Notes: generated from the letters alone by a model not told the origin. A DNA stretch of 64,000 nt from Cellvibrio sp. UBA7661 (GCA_002483365.1 DLHT01000006.1:124001-188000); one strand, 5' to 3'. Shown: positions 51,840-61,108, counted from the first letter of the stretch. A program made the numbers and translations.

Positions 51840-52479
51840 TTTTATTTCCGATATTAATTGCCCCTGGTGCGCACTGGGGCTGGCCGCATTGGACGCGGCT
51901 ATTCAACAACTGGGCGATGAAATTCCCGTGGAAATTCATTGCCAACCGTTTGAATTAAATCCGCAGCTCCCTGCAGGCGGGGTAAAACTGAAAGACTATT
52001 TGCAGCAGAAATATGGCATGGGCGATGCGCAAATCCGCAGCGTCCACGACACCATCGCCGCACGTGGACGCGAATTGCAATTCACCTTTGCCGAGCGTGA
52101 ATTTTTATGGAACAGCTTTGATTGCCATCGCCTTTTGTATTGGGCAGAACAAGAGTATTCCGCCGAAAAACAAGTGCAATTAAAACGTGCGCTCATGCAA
52201 GCCTATCAAGGTGAAGGACGCAATATCAGCCAGACAGAAATCTTGGTAGATGTCGTTGGGCAAGTCGGTCTTGATAAGCACAGGGCAGAAAACATTTTGG
52301 CGAGCAACGAATTCACTCAGGATGTACGCGCACGGCAACAAACATGGGTCAATGCAGGTATCAGCGCAGTCCCGAGCCTGGTGATCAATCGCCAGCATTT
52401 GCTGCAAGGTGCGCAATCGCCCGATGTCTACGCTCAGGCATTGCGCGATCTTGCCCAACAACAAAATCCATCGCAATGA
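51826..52479 (+). CDS. DsbA-family thiol oxidoreductase (FrnE-like)
   Basis: 217 residues from ATG 51826, with AGGAG 6 nt upstream inside the qorB remnant (14-bp overlap). Thioredoxin fold with the redox motif CPWC in FISDINCPWCALGLAAL, and the cis-Pro region SAVPSLVINRQHLLQGAQSP. This is the cytoplasmic FrnE branch of DsbA proteins (no signal peptide), often linked to oxidative stress. It probably relied on the promoter of the oxidoreductase gene, so the deletion upstream may have changed its expression. Confidence 0.92.
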   Translation: MLRIDFISDINCPWCALGLAALDAAIQQLGDEIPVEIHCQPFELNPQLPAGGVKLKDYLQQKYGMGDAQIRSVHDTIAARGRELQFTFAEREFLWNSFDCHRLLYWAEQEYSAEKQVQLKRALMQAYQGEGRNISQTEILVDVVGQVGLDKHRAENILASNEFTQDVRARQQTWVNAGISAVPSLVINRQHLLQGAQSPDVYAQALRDLAQQQNPSQ

Positions 52480-52648
52480 ATCAGCTTTTTATAAAATTTA
52501 CATGCAATAAACCAAACTGCGTCACACCTTTGTTGCAACCCGCATCTCAATGTGGAACACATCAAAAATGTATTAAGTTTTTGTTCATCAAACTCTTGCT
52601 TACATGAAATTGTATATGGCAAACAGCGCAAGCTGCAGGAGGAAAAAT

Positions 52649-53185
52649 ATGAACAAATCCATGTTTATGGGCATAGTGTTGGGGGCAGGTATTGCCACCG
52701 CGGGCGGTGCAATTGGCGGATATCAATTATTGAAAGATCCCGATCACGCTGATGTCATTAGCAGCACACCGATTATCAAGCAAACTAAAATTCCGCATCA
52801 GGAATGCCACGACGAAACCGTGGTTAAACAGAAACCAGTGAAAGACCAAAACCGTATTGCCGGGAAAGTGATTGGTGCAGTGGTCGGCGGCGCACTGGGA
52901 AATCAGGTTGGCGGAGGTAGCGGCAAAAAAGTCGCCACGGTTGCAGGTGCTGTTGCCGGTGGTTATGCAGGCGATAAAGTCCAAGCCAACATGCAGCAAA
53001 ATGATACCTACACAACCGTAGAGCAGCGCTGCAAAACTACTTATGAAACACGCGAAGATATTACCGGTTACGATGTTGTGTATCGTTTGGATGGCAAAGA
53101 GTCTTCAATCAAAATGGATTATGACCCAGGCACTAAAATTCCATTGGAAAATGGAAAATTGGTTACCGCCCAGCCACAACATTAA
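52649..53185 (+). CDS. glycine-zipper (SlyB/YMGG-like) envelope protein
   Basis: 178 residues from ATG 52649, which has AGGAGG 7 nt upstream; the upstream frame to 52604 is not needed. A short hydrophobic N-terminal segment (FMGIVLGAGIATAGGAIGGY) is followed by a soluble region with paired cysteines, a glycine-zipper module at about 75-110 (VIGAVVGGALGNQVGGGSGKK, AVAGGYAGDKVQ) and a C-terminal beta part (VVYRLDGKESSIKMDYDPG). Members sit in the outer membrane or periplasm and are linked to membrane integrity. It is a single gene with a strong terminator. Confidence 0.85.
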   Translation: MNKSMFMGIVLGAGIATAGGAIGGYQLLKDPDHADVISSTPIIKQTKIPHQECHDETVVKQKPVKDQNRIAGKVIGAVVGGALGNQVGGGSGKKVATVAGAVAGGYAGDKVQANMQQNDTYTTVEQRCKTTYETREDITGYDVVYRLDGKESSIKMDYDPGTKIPLENGKLVTAQPQH

Positions 53186-53213
53186 ACATCAAACATTAAA
53201 CATTAAACATTAC
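53179..53213. repeat. five 7-bp tandem repeats over the stop codon
   Basis: ACATTAA, ACATCAA, ACATTAA, ACATTAA, ACATTAC run without gaps from 53179 to 53213. The first unit contains the TAA stop of the glycine-zipper gene, so changes in copy number would affect only the 3' untranslated region. Confidence 0.85.
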
Positions 53214-53237
53214 CCAAACAATTCCCGAATTAAAAAG

Positions 53238-53275
53238 ATGATAAAAAATGGCGCACATGCGCCATTTTTTATCAT
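53238..53275. terminator. bidirectional Rho-independent terminator
   Basis: An 18-bp perfect inverted repeat around GCGCACATGCGC, with A-rich and T-rich outer arms (53238-53255 and 53258-53275). It separates the glycine-zipper gene from the convergent gene ending at 53301. Confidence 0.92.
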
Positions 53276-53300
53276 TCAACATATGAATACAGGTATTGCA

Positions 53301-53681
53301 TTATAAAGAAATCATTAATGTAGCCATATTAATTTTTTCACCGTCATCATAGACAAGCTCAATTTCTTGCTTATCTTTTCGGTAAGATTTCTCATCAATT
53401 TTGGAAAATCCGTCGCGCTCTAGATAATCAACAATTTCGCTTTTTTTCGCCAAGCACTTCAACTGAACTATCAATGGCTTTGCGCCATCTGCCGCACTAT
53501 AAATAAAGCCAGGTGTGTCACTGCAAAACCCCGAGAGGCTGGCAATTTCTTTAGGCGTTAAAATCCAATAATCAGCGCTGAATTTTTGATATTCCCTGTG
53601 CTCTGAAAATGAAGCTACTACAAAATACCCAAACCCTACTAACAACACTATAACCATAGAGAACATGAATTTGACTTTCAT
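53301..53681 (-). CDS. uncharacterised 126-residue protein with N-terminal membrane anchor
   Basis: An N-terminal hydrophobic segment (FMFSMVIVLLVGFGYFVVASF) would anchor or export the rest, a small alpha/beta domain with two cysteines (GFCSDTPG, LKCLAKK) that could form a disulfide in the periplasm. I do not recognise the family. It follows the gene at 53683 with one base between stop and start (TAG-A-ATG), so the two are translationally coupled. GC is lower than in the flanking genes. Small anchored partners coupled to a larger protein are common in toxin-immunity pairs, but nothing here proves that. Confidence 0.65.
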   Translation of the reverse strand: MKVKFMFSMVIVLLVGFGYFVVASFSEHREYQKFSADYWILTPKEIASLSGFCSDTPGFIYSAADGAKPLIVQLKCLAKKSEIVDYLERDGFSKIDEKSYRKDKQEIELVYDDGEKINMATLMISL

Positions 53682-53682
53682 T

Positions 53683-54330
53683 CTACTTAGCCTCGCGGTA
53701 ATAAATACCTTCTTTAGCAGGCTTTATCGTTGTCAAGGCATAAGGTAACTCAGCAGACATTGGCCCGCCAGCAACAGGAGGAATCGGATACACATAAGGC
53801 ACTGTTGTATAATTTTTCATATCACCAACAGCACCATATTTATCCCATATTTCCAACGCGATTCTCTTATTAACTGGCTCACAAAGTTGGATGTGTTGTC
53901 CGCTCGGCTCAACAGCACGATAAAAACCAATTAAATTGGAGACAAGATCTTCGGCACTATATCCACTGTTAGTGAACTTTTTGAATGGCCAATCTGATTG
54001 CAATGTTTCAAATGAGTGCGAAACATCCATAAAAATAGAGAGCGCAATAGATTTTTTATCTGCAATAGAAAGTCCTTTTTTAATGTCGTACCTTTTTGTT
54101 ATACCAACTTTGAAATAAGGCCGTCCCATTAGTTGCTTATACGTTACCCTGAAATAACCTTCAAGCGCAGCACTACTGTCTTTCTCATTTATTATTTGAT
54201 TCCACAAACCAAGAGCGCTCTCGGGATTAGCATGCCCCAAATCAATCCACCCACACTTTTTGGTATAGATTAATCCATATTTACGACCAGAAGCTTGAGC
54301 ACCATCAATAATATCCATTCTTGACGTCAT
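53683..54330 (-). CDS. uncharacterised protein, possibly DUF4056-related
   Basis: 215 residues from ATG 54330 (AGGGA 8 nt upstream); the frame is open to a TTG at 54387. The opening GLIYTKKCGWIDLGHA and the later TNSGYSAEDLVSNLIGFYRA recall, from memory only, the pattern of DUF4056-type putative hydrolases, with conserved His, Glu and Ser positions. No signal peptide is seen. It is coupled to the anchored small gene downstream. The low GC of the pair compared with xerC and the glycine-zipper gene suggests recent acquisition. The role is unknown; an effector or wall-related enzyme is one possibility. Confidence 0.55.
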   Translation of the reverse strand: MTSRMDIIDGAQASGRKYGLIYTKKCGWIDLGHANPESALGLWNQIINEKDSSAALEGYFRVTYKQLMGRPYFKVGITKRYDIKKGLSIADKKSIALSIFMDVSHSFETLQSDWPFKKFTNSGYSAEDLVSNLIGFYRAVEPSGQHIQLCEPVNKRIALEIWDKYGAVGDMKNYTTVPYVYPIPPVAGGPMSAELPYALTTIKPAKEGIYYREAK

Positions 54331-54506
54331 AGTATTGTCCCTAGAAGTTTCCAACTGAAGCTCATTATAAAATTCTGAATTTCGCAATTAAATAACTGTG
54401 CACGTGAAACTCTGAGAGTTATTTCACGCTATTGAATAGCATCTATGCAAAACAAGAAATCACAGCATCCTCCTGAGAAGATCAAGAAAAACATAACTAA
54501 CCTGGT
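54331..54506. other. AT-rich spacer with a hairpin between xerC and the unknown cassette
   Basis: CGTGAAA (54403-54409) pairs with TTTCACG (54422-54428) to form a hairpin, without a T-run on either strand. It is too weak to call a terminator with confidence. It probably carries the promoter of the unknown two-gene cassette. Confidence 0.45.
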
Positions 54507-55448
54507 TTACTCTTCTTCGTTTTTTGTTTTTCTCGTCGCGCGCGGATGTGCTTTATCGTAAACCTTTGCAAGGTGTTGAAAATCGAGGTGGGTATAAATT
54601 TGGGTGGTGGAAATATTGGAGTGGCCGAGCAGTTCTTGCACCAAACGTAAATCGCCGCTGGATTCCAGCATATGACTTGCAAATGAGTGACGTAACATAT
54701 GTGGGTGGACCGGATTATCCATGCCTTGCTGGGTGCTCAATTGCTGCATCCGCATTTGCACTGCGCGATGGCTAATGCGACCACCGCGCTGGGTGGTAAA
54801 TAATGCTTGCTCGTCATCCTGCGTATATTGTTTACGCTCAACCAACCACTCTTTAAGTGCACTGACTGCATAAGAGCCGATCGGCAACATGCGCGTTTTG
54901 TTGCCTTTACCGGTGACAGTCAACATCGCATCGCTCCAGTCGATATCCACCAGATTGAGACTCACCACTTCCGCCAAACGCAATCCCGATGAATAAATTA
55001 ATTCAACCAGTGCGCGGTCACGCTTATTAATAAATTCATCTCCTTCGATTTGCACAAACTGCGCAGCTTGATCCGCGTCCAGTGTTTTGGGCAACATCTT
55101 GGGCGCTTTCGGTGCGCTTATGCCATCGGCAATATTATTTTTCATCCATCCATGTCTTACGCAAAACTGAAAAAAACTGCGTAGCGATGAAAGCCAGCGC
55201 TGCAAGCTTTTACCGCCCAAGCCTTCGCGATGCAAATGCGCGACTGCCATTCGCACATGGTTCACGCCAAGATCGGGCAGTGCCATAACAGATTTTTGCG
55301 CACAAAATTGTTGGAATTTTTCCAGATCGCGCGCGTAATTGTTCTGGGTATGAGGAGAAAATTGTTTCTCGCTGCGCATATAGGCATAAAACGCAGCGAG
55401 CTGTTCAGTGAAAGGTAAAGCTATGGCGGGTGGAGAAATGTCGTTCAT
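54507..55448 (-). CDS. xerC: tyrosine recombinase XerC
   Basis: Resolves chromosome dimers at dif together with XerD. 313 residues from ATG 55448 (GGAG 5 nt upstream); the upstream frame to 55514 is not needed. The N-terminal SAM-like core-binding domain spans about 10-100. The catalytic domain keeps the Arg in YSSGLRLAEVVSL, Lys in TGKGNKTRMLPIG, His and Arg in HPHMLRHSFASHML, His in ELLGHSNISTTQIYTHL and the nucleophile Tyr there. It is last in the lptM-lysA-dapF-DUF484-xerC order that is typical of gammaproteobacteria. Confidence 0.97.
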   Translation of the reverse strand: MNDISPPAIALPFTEQLAAFYAYMRSEKQFSPHTQNNYARDLEKFQQFCAQKSVMALPDLGVNHVRMAVAHLHREGLGGKSLQRWLSSLRSFFQFCVRHGWMKNNIADGISAPKAPKMLPKTLDADQAAQFVQIEGDEFINKRDRALVELIYSSGLRLAEVVSLNLVDIDWSDAMLTVTGKGNKTRMLPIGSYAVSALKEWLVERKQYTQDDEQALFTTQRGGRISHRAVQMRMQQLSTQQGMDNPVHPHMLRHSFASHMLESSGDLRLVQELLGHSNISTTQIYTHLDFQHLAKVYDKAHPRATRKTKNEEE

Positions 55449-55467
55449 AAATCTCCAGTGAACAAGG

Positions 55468-56160
55468 TTAGCGTGGCAGATATTTTGGTAATAACCGGTT
55501 AAGCACTTCCGCAATATAGCTCAAAAACAGCGTACCCATACTGGAGCGATAGTATTGTGGGTCGCGGTTGCCGATGGTGAGCAAGCCAAACACACTGCCA
55601 TGCACCAACGGAACCGTGGCAATAGAGCCAATTTCTGACGCATGCTCACCAAAAATAAATTCCATTTCTTTTGAACCCAGCGTACCACACATAGCGCGGC
55701 TATTTTTGAGCAACGGGCCAACATATTCGCGCGCTTCTGCAATATTCACCACACGCGCTTCACTGCTGGGCACCTTGTCTGGATTACCGAACAAAATAAT
55801 GCGGGTAAAGTGAATGCCGAAATCTTTATCGAAACTGTACAACAAGGCATCGATAATATCGCCCATATCCTGACCTTCGAGCAGGCTCAGCACCAGACGT
55901 TTGCTTTTATCGAACAACTTATCGTTATCGCGCGCGTTATCGAGTAGTTTGCTCAAACGATTGCGCATATCAATATTGCGCTCACGCAGTATCGCCACTT
56001 GCCGCTCGACTAATGACACCGCCGTTCCAGACTCATGTGGCAGCGTTAACTCGGCGAGCAGATCAGTATGCTGCTCAAAGAAATCCAGATGCTCGCGCAG
56101 ATAAGCCTCGATTTGTTCCGGCTCCAGAGGATCAGCAAGTGTGGCGATATGTTCGGTCAT
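55468..56160 (-). CDS. DUF484 family protein
   Basis: 230 residues from ATG 56160; the frame is open to 56256 but would overlap dapF. Helical N-terminus (EQIEAYLREHLDFFEQHTDLL) and a GAF-like C-terminal domain (about 95-225) match DUF484, the protein found between dapF and xerC across gammaproteobacteria. The role is not established; the GAF-like fold suggests ligand sensing. It ends 19 bp before xerC starts. Confidence 0.93.
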   Translation of the reverse strand: MTEHIATLADPLEPEQIEAYLREHLDFFEQHTDLLAELTLPHESGTAVSLVERQVAILRERNIDMRNRLSKLLDNARDNDKLFDKSKRLVLSLLEGQDMGDIIDALLYSFDKDFGIHFTRIILFGNPDKVPSSEARVVNIAEAREYVGPLLKNSRAMCGTLGSKEMEFIFGEHASEIGSIATVPLVHGSVFGLLTIGNRDPQYYRSSMGTLFLSYIAEVLNRLLPKYLPR

Positions 56161-56180
56161 AGAAGTCGCTTTCAGAATAA

Positions 56181-57011
56181 TTAGATTTTTATTTGTCCAT
56201 GAAACACGGTAACAGCGGGGCCGGTCATAATGACCGATTGCCCTTCGCCCGGCCAATAAATTTGCAAGCTACCGCCAGGCAAATTCACTTTGACTTTTTC
56301 ATCCAGCAAACCGCGCAAACGACCAGAGACCACCGCACCACACGCACCTGTGCCGCACGCGAGCGTCTCGCCCACACCGCGCTCATACACACGCAAATTA
56401 ATTTCATTGCGCGACACAATTTGCATAAAACCCGCGTTCACGCGCGCCGGAAAACGTGCGTGGCTTTCGATCAACGGCCCGAGCTCGGCAACCGGTGCAG
56501 TCTTCACATTATCGACCACCAATACGCCGTGTGGGTTGCCCATGGATACCGCCGAAATATCGTAGGTTTTACCTGCTACTTCAAACGGATAAGTCACCGC
56601 TTGGGCATCGGCGATAAAAGGAACCTGCGCAGGTTGTAAACGCGGCGCGCCCATATCGACGCTCACCTGCTCATCCTGCTGTACGCGCAGTTCGATCAAA
56701 CCACCCGCTGTTTGCACCTTGATTATATTTTTACCGGTGAGTTTGCGCTCGCGCACAAACACCGCAAAACAGCGCGCACCGTTGCCGCAGTTTTCAACTT
56801 CACTGCCATCGCAGTTAAAAATACGGTAGCGAAAATCCACATCGGGCGTATCCGGTGTTTCAACCAATAAAATTTGGTCGCAGCCCACACCAAAATTACG
56901 GTCGGCAATGTAGCGGATTTTTTCCGGTGTTAAACGCACACTTTGGCTGACGCCATCGATCACTACGAAGTCGTTGCCGAGGCCGTGCATTTTGCTAAAA
57001 CGTAAACGCAT
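56181..57011 (-). CDS. dapF: diaminopimelate epimerase
   Basis: Converts LL- to meso-diaminopimelate for lysine and peptidoglycan. 276 residues with both catalytic cysteines: Cys73 region in EVENCGNGARCFA and the second in TLACGTGACGAVV. The starting MHGLGNDFVVIDG is diagnostic. It lies between lysA and the DUF484 gene. Confidence 0.97.
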   Translation of the reverse strand: MRLRFSKMHGLGNDFVVIDGVSQSVRLTPEKIRYIADRNFGVGCDQILLVETPDTPDVDFRYRIFNCDGSEVENCGNGARCFAVFVRERKLTGKNIIKVQTAGGLIELRVQQDEQVSVDMGAPRLQPAQVPFIADAQAVTYPFEVAGKTYDISAVSMGNPHGVLVVDNVKTAPVAELGPLIESHARFPARVNAGFMQIVSRNEINLRVYERGVGETLACGTGACGAVVSGRLRGLLDEKVKVNLPGGSLQIYWPGEGQSVIMTGPAVTVFHGQIKI

Positions 57012-57082
57012 GATTCTTTCCGTTTGAGTGACTGATTATCCCGCAGCCCGCATGAAATACATGGGATACGGGAATCTCACAA

Positions 57083-58330
57083 TTATTCCGGCAAAAGCGC
57101 TTCGCCGCGAATCATATCTTCAAAAGTTTCGCGCGCGCGCGCCAGATGCATCTGGTCGCCATCGACAACCACTTCAGCGGCGCGACCACGGGTGTTGTAG
57201 TTGGAGCTCATGCTAAAACCATAGGCACCGGCGGACATTACTGCCAACAAATCGCCCGGCTCAATCGCGAGCTCACGGTCTTTGCCAAGAAAATCGCCGG
57301 TCTCACAAATCGGGCCAACAAGATCCCATTTTTTTACCTCGCCCGCGCGTGGTTTGACGGCTTTTATGTCTTGCCAGGCTTGATAGAGCGATGGCCGGAT
57401 GTTGTCGTTCATCGCCGCATCGATCACTGCAAAATTTTTGTGTTCGGTTGGCTTCAGGAACATCACTTGCGTGAGCAGCACGCCCGAGTTTGCCGAAATA
57501 GAACGGCCAGGCTCAAACATTAACGCTAATTTACGATCACCTAATTTAGCTTTAATGGCAGCCATGTAATCTGCAACGGGTGGTGGTGTTTCATTGCGAT
57601 AGGTCACGCCCAATCCGCCACCCAAATCCAAGTGGGAAATTTCAATACCCTTGCTCGCCAATTCATCAACCAACAGCAGCAGGCGATCCAGCGCATCCAA
57701 AAAGGGCGTGAGCTGGGTCAGTTGTGAACCTATGTGGCAATCCAGACCTTTAATAGCGAGACTGGGCAATTGTGCCGCGCGCGCATAAACCGCAGGTGCA
57801 CGCTCAATCGCGATGCCGAATTTATTTTCTTTCAAGCCGGTAGAAATATACGGGTGCGTATTGGCGTCCACATCCGGATTCACGCGCAGGGAAATATGCG
57901 CAACCTTGCCTTTTTGTGCGGCAACTTCTGCCAGCAATTCCAATTCTGCTTCCGATTCAACATTGAAACAAAAAATACCGACATCGAGCGCGCGCGCCAT
58001 TTCGTCCGCACTTTTTCCCACACCGGAAAACACAATGCGCGAGGGCTGGCCACCGGCGAGCAATACACGCTCCAATTCACCGCCAGAAACAATATCGAAA
58101 CCCGCACCGAGTTTGGCGAGCATATTGAGGATCGCCAAATTGGAGTTCGCTTTTATCGCATAGCAAATCATGCCGGGATGCGAGCCCAAGGCCTGCGCGT
58201 AAGATAAATATTGCTGCGTAAATGCCGCACGGCTGTACACATAGCAGGGCGTACCAAAGCGCGCTGCCACTGCAGCGAGCGGAGTATCTTCAACGTAGAG
58301 TTCGCCATTGCGTTCAGTGAAATGTTGCAT
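57083..58330 (-). CDS. lysA: diaminopimelate decarboxylase
   Basis: Last step of lysine synthesis. 415 residues, fold-III PLP enzyme with the Schiff-base lysine in ICYAIKANSNLAIL, the glycine loop HLDLGGGLGVTY, FEPGRSISANSG and the substrate-binding GPICETGDFLGKDREL. It is 71 bp from dapF and 33 bp after lptM. Confidence 0.97.
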   Translation of the reverse strand: MQHFTERNGELYVEDTPLAAVAARFGTPCYVYSRAAFTQQYLSYAQALGSHPGMICYAIKANSNLAILNMLAKLGAGFDIVSGGELERVLLAGGQPSRIVFSGVGKSADEMARALDVGIFCFNVESEAELELLAEVAAQKGKVAHISLRVNPDVDANTHPYISTGLKENKFGIAIERAPAVYARAAQLPSLAIKGLDCHIGSQLTQLTPFLDALDRLLLLVDELASKGIEISHLDLGGGLGVTYRNETPPPVADYMAAIKAKLGDRKLALMFEPGRSISANSGVLLTQVMFLKPTEHKNFAVIDAAMNDNIRPSLYQAWQDIKAVKPRAGEVKKWDLVGPICETGDFLGKDRELAIEPGDLLAVMSAGAYGFSMSSNYNTRGRAAEVVVDGDQMHLARARETFEDMIRGEALLPE

Positions 58331-58363
58331 AAAAAATCTCGATCAAAAAAACCAGAAAGGAAA

Positions 58364-58543
58364 TCAGGCTGGATCAGCAGAGAGGGATGAGGACTCATCC
58401 TGCCGGGGTTGGGTTTGTTCGGGCGTATCAGGCTGGGACACCTCAGGCTGCGGCTTTGCAGGCTGCGGCAAATACAGTGGCCCTTTTTGGCCACAACCAG
58501 CAAGGCCGATACAGAACAATAAACAGGCAGCAGTAATTTTCAT
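58364..58543 (-). CDS. lptM: LPS translocon maturation lipoprotein LptM (YifL)
   Basis: 59 residues from ATG 58543, giving a lipoprotein signal MKITAACLLFCIGLAGC with the lipobox cysteine followed by GQKGPLYLP, the conserved LptM tail. In E. coli this small outer-membrane lipoprotein assists LptD disulfide maturation. The Pro/Gln-rich C-terminus is poorly conserved. It is first in the operon before lysA, as usual. Confidence 0.9.
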   Translation of the reverse strand: MKITAACLLFCIGLAGCGQKGPLYLPQPAKPQPEVSQPDTPEQTQPRQDESSSLSADPA

Positions 58544-58696
58544 AACCAGGCATCCGGCATCACCCTGCATTACTCAGGGCATTATTAAAGACGGGGCAGT
58601 ATAACCTCGCGCAATAGCCAGCGTCACCCCACGCACAAGCGACGCAATTCGGATGCGGAATCAAGAAGGGGCCAGCAGAAATACGAACAGGAAGGA

Positions 58697-59908
58697 TCAG
58701 ACAAGGGCCGCGCGCAATTCCTCCGCAGATACCAGTTTGCCATCTGTTGTCAGCGCCAAGGCCTGGATCAGCGCTTTTAATTGTTCGACATTGATCAACT
58801 CGTGATGGGACTCCAGCAGCTGCCAGGCATCTTCGGTGAGATCAAATTCAGACGAGAGCGTAAATTCACGGATATAAAACTGCGCCAGATCGCGCACATC
58901 ATCGCGCCGGTCAAGCAAATTCGGCAGCAATAATTCTTGCGTATGCTGGGCGAGCCACTGCACCTGAAATGACTCCAGCGCAACATGCTGGCTACTCAGG
59001 CTCATAATCAAACGCAGGCTGTAGCTGTTATCAAACCGGGTAACTGCCGCCTGTTTCCAGAAATTACACAGCGACTGGAATTCACTGCGCGATAACACAT
59101 CGATATTGCGCAGGAACAAGGTGCCGCCCTTGGCGTAGGTATGCAGCGATTGCAAAATCCCTGCAGCACCGCCCTGTTCCCATTCGCGGCAATCCGATTC
59201 GATAAAAGGAGCAGTATCCGCGCGCGATAAACAATGCAGCGAACGCGCGGCAATCACTTTGCCACTGCCTTTGTCAGCGCGGATCAACACCGGCTGACTC
59301 CCTTTGGCCAATTGATCGATCCGTTGATCTAACTGGCGCAATGCTTTGCTATTACCCACCCAATAACTTTGGTCGCCATAAATATGGATGGCGCGGTAAC
59401 GTGTTTGGTAGCGGCCAATGGTGCGGATAATTTCATCCGCAACCAGCGTCAATTCTTTCACCAATTGCTCGCGACTCAGGCGGGCATCAGGTGCAATTTG
59501 CGCAACCAGATACCCCAAGCGTTGCGGTTGTCCTTGCGGCTGTTTAAAGTTGAGCGGCAAACTGATCGCCTTCTCCGCCTCAAAATATTCAAATGGCGAT
59601 GCATTCGCCTCCTGGGTGGAAATAATAAAATCATCCACGCGGCCAGCGGCGGCAATTTGCAAATCGCGCTCATCGTTGACTAATAATAAATGGCGATACC
59701 CCTGATGGGTGACGCAGCGCAGAGTGATGGCAACATGGACAAGCTCCAGACGCTCTACCGCCGCGCGCAGAATAATTTTATTCAGGCTGATAAAGCTTTT
59801 ATTGACCGGAACCCACTTGGCAGTCGCCGATTGGTTGAACTTGTGAATCGCACGGGAGACAGGTTTGTAATTTATTGCGGCTTGAAATAAGGCAAATATA
59901 GCGGCCAT
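58697..59908 (-). CDS. degenerate sigma-54-activator-like AAA+ protein
   Basis: 403 residues. The N-terminal half (about 1-165) resembles a GAF-like sensor. The C-terminal half (about 175-370) follows the sigma-54 activator AAA+ domain: PVLIRADKGSGKVIAARSLH is the Walker A region with the GSGK core kept, and GGTLFLRNIDVLSRSEFQSL matches the Walker B segment GGTLFLDEI but with Asp-Glu replaced by Arg-Asn. The sigma-54-contacting GAFTGA loop is missing and no C-terminal Fis-type DNA-binding helix is visible. It therefore cannot be a normal activator; ATP binding without hydrolysis, or a scaffold, is more likely. It diverges from the FHA gene. Confidence 0.78.
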   Translation of the reverse strand: MAAIFALFQAAINYKPVSRAIHKFNQSATAKWVPVNKSFISLNKIILRAAVERLELVHVAITLRCVTHQGYRHLLLVNDERDLQIAAAGRVDDFIISTQEANASPFEYFEAEKAISLPLNFKQPQGQPQRLGYLVAQIAPDARLSREQLVKELTLVADEIIRTIGRYQTRYRAIHIYGDQSYWVGNSKALRQLDQRIDQLAKGSQPVLIRADKGSGKVIAARSLHCLSRADTAPFIESDCREWEQGGAAGILQSLHTYAKGGTLFLRNIDVLSRSEFQSLCNFWKQAAVTRFDNSYSLRLIMSLSSQHVALESFQVQWLAQHTQELLLPNLLDRRDDVRDLAQFYIREFTLSSEFDLTEDAWQLLESHHELINVEQLKALIQALALTTDGKLVSAEELRAALV

Positions 59909-60126
59909 CTCGTTTTATCTCTCAAGAGCGGTACGGTCTACAATCAATTCACCAAGACAATAAATTGGGAAAATGCCGACATCTTGTGGCAATCTATAGC
60001 GCAAATAAGGAACTGCCAATTACAGGCAATTACACGAGATTACAGGCGCAGGGTGAAATCACTTAAAGGAGCGACTGAAACCGGCACCCACGACCTTTAA
60101 CTGCAGACTTTTTACGCGGAAAAACT
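59909..60126. other. divergent promoter region of the pseudo-AAA+ and FHA genes
   Basis: A 218-bp gap with no gene. It contains a direct repeat AATTACA...AATTACA near 60016-60035 (TACAGGCAATTACACGAG then TTACAGGCGC). It must drive transcription both ways. No firm -35/-10 pair was assigned. Confidence 0.4.
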
Positions 60127-61101
60127 ATGGCTTATTTGCTGGATGTAGCTGCGAAGACGCACTTTCCTCTCGCCCCCCACCACACCTTTGGCAGACTCGC
60201 CAACAGTGTGGAGACGCATATCGATAAACCCTATGTGTCCAAGCTGCATGCCGCTATTGAGTGGAACGGTCGCCAATGGCGGATTAAAAACCTCGGCCTC
60301 AATGGCACCTGGATCAATGGGATCAGCCTCAGCCAGGGCGATAGCCGCGACCTAAACATCCACGATGAAATCCATTTTGCCGAGCAGACCGATCCCGGGT
60401 TTATCGTCGCCGACCTCACCCCGCCGACCGATATGCTCTGGCCACTCGACCAGCCGGTAGACCAGCTGCGCCCCATCGCCCTGTCGCGCTATCACCTGCT
60501 GCCCGATGCCAATGAACCGGAGCTCGCGGTGTTTTATAACGAGCAAACCCAACAGTGGCACTGCGAAGCCCTGCACCAACAAAACGAAAATGAGCAGCCT
60601 GAGTTGAACGATGGCGATCTGGTGCAATTCGGTAACAGCCACTGGCAATTTGTGCGTGCGCAAATTTACGGCCCGACCGAAGCCAAAGCATCGCGCCACC
60701 TGAATGATTACGAATTTATTTTTAATATGAGCATGGATGAAGAAACTACCCAGCTCGAATTGCACCACCAACAAACCCTGGATTTGGCAGTGCGCACCCA
60801 TCACTATCTGTTATTGCAGCTCGCCCGCCACCGCGCCGAAGACGCCGAGCGCGGGCTGGACAGCAAGAGCCAGGGCTGGGTTTATGCCGACCAACTTGCG
60901 GCAGAATTGGGGGTTGATGGTACGCATCTGAACATCCAGATTTTCCGCGCACGCAAACAATTGGCCGACTGCCTGCCCGATACCGCAGGACAGCAATGCT
61001 TGCTGGAAAGGCGCGGAGGCAAAATCCGCTTTGGCTGCGAAAAATTCAAAATCTATAAAGGCGACCAGCTTACGCTTGCCTCGCCCTATAAAAATTGTTG
61101 A
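60127..61101 (+). CDS. FHA-domain protein with C-terminal winged-helix domain
   Basis: 324 residues. The FHA phosphopeptide-binding domain at about 1-95 has the motifs FGR (21-23), S-x-L-H (38-41) and N-x-x-G-T-W-I-N-G (57-65). A second, less clear FHA-like segment may lie at about 115-180. The C-terminal region (about 220-320; YADQLAAELGVDGTHLNIQI, RRGGKIRFGCEKFKIY) looks like a winged helix of the OmpR/SARP type. It could bind phosphorylated partners of the adjacent kinase and act on DNA. It ends 7 bp before the kinase gene. Confidence 0.82.
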   Translation: MAYLLDVAAKTHFPLAPHHTFGRLANSVETHIDKPYVSKLHAAIEWNGRQWRIKNLGLNGTWINGISLSQGDSRDLNIHDEIHFAEQTDPGFIVADLTPPTDMLWPLDQPVDQLRPIALSRYHLLPDANEPELAVFYNEQTQQWHCEALHQQNENEQPELNDGDLVQFGNSHWQFVRAQIYGPTEAKASRHLNDYEFIFNMSMDEETTQLELHHQQTLDLAVRTHHYLLLQLARHRAEDAERGLDSKSQGWVYADQLAAELGVDGTHLNIQIFRARKQLADCLPDTAGQQCLLERRGGKIRFGCEKFKIYKGDQLTLASPYKNC

Positions 61102-61108
61102 TCGCTGA

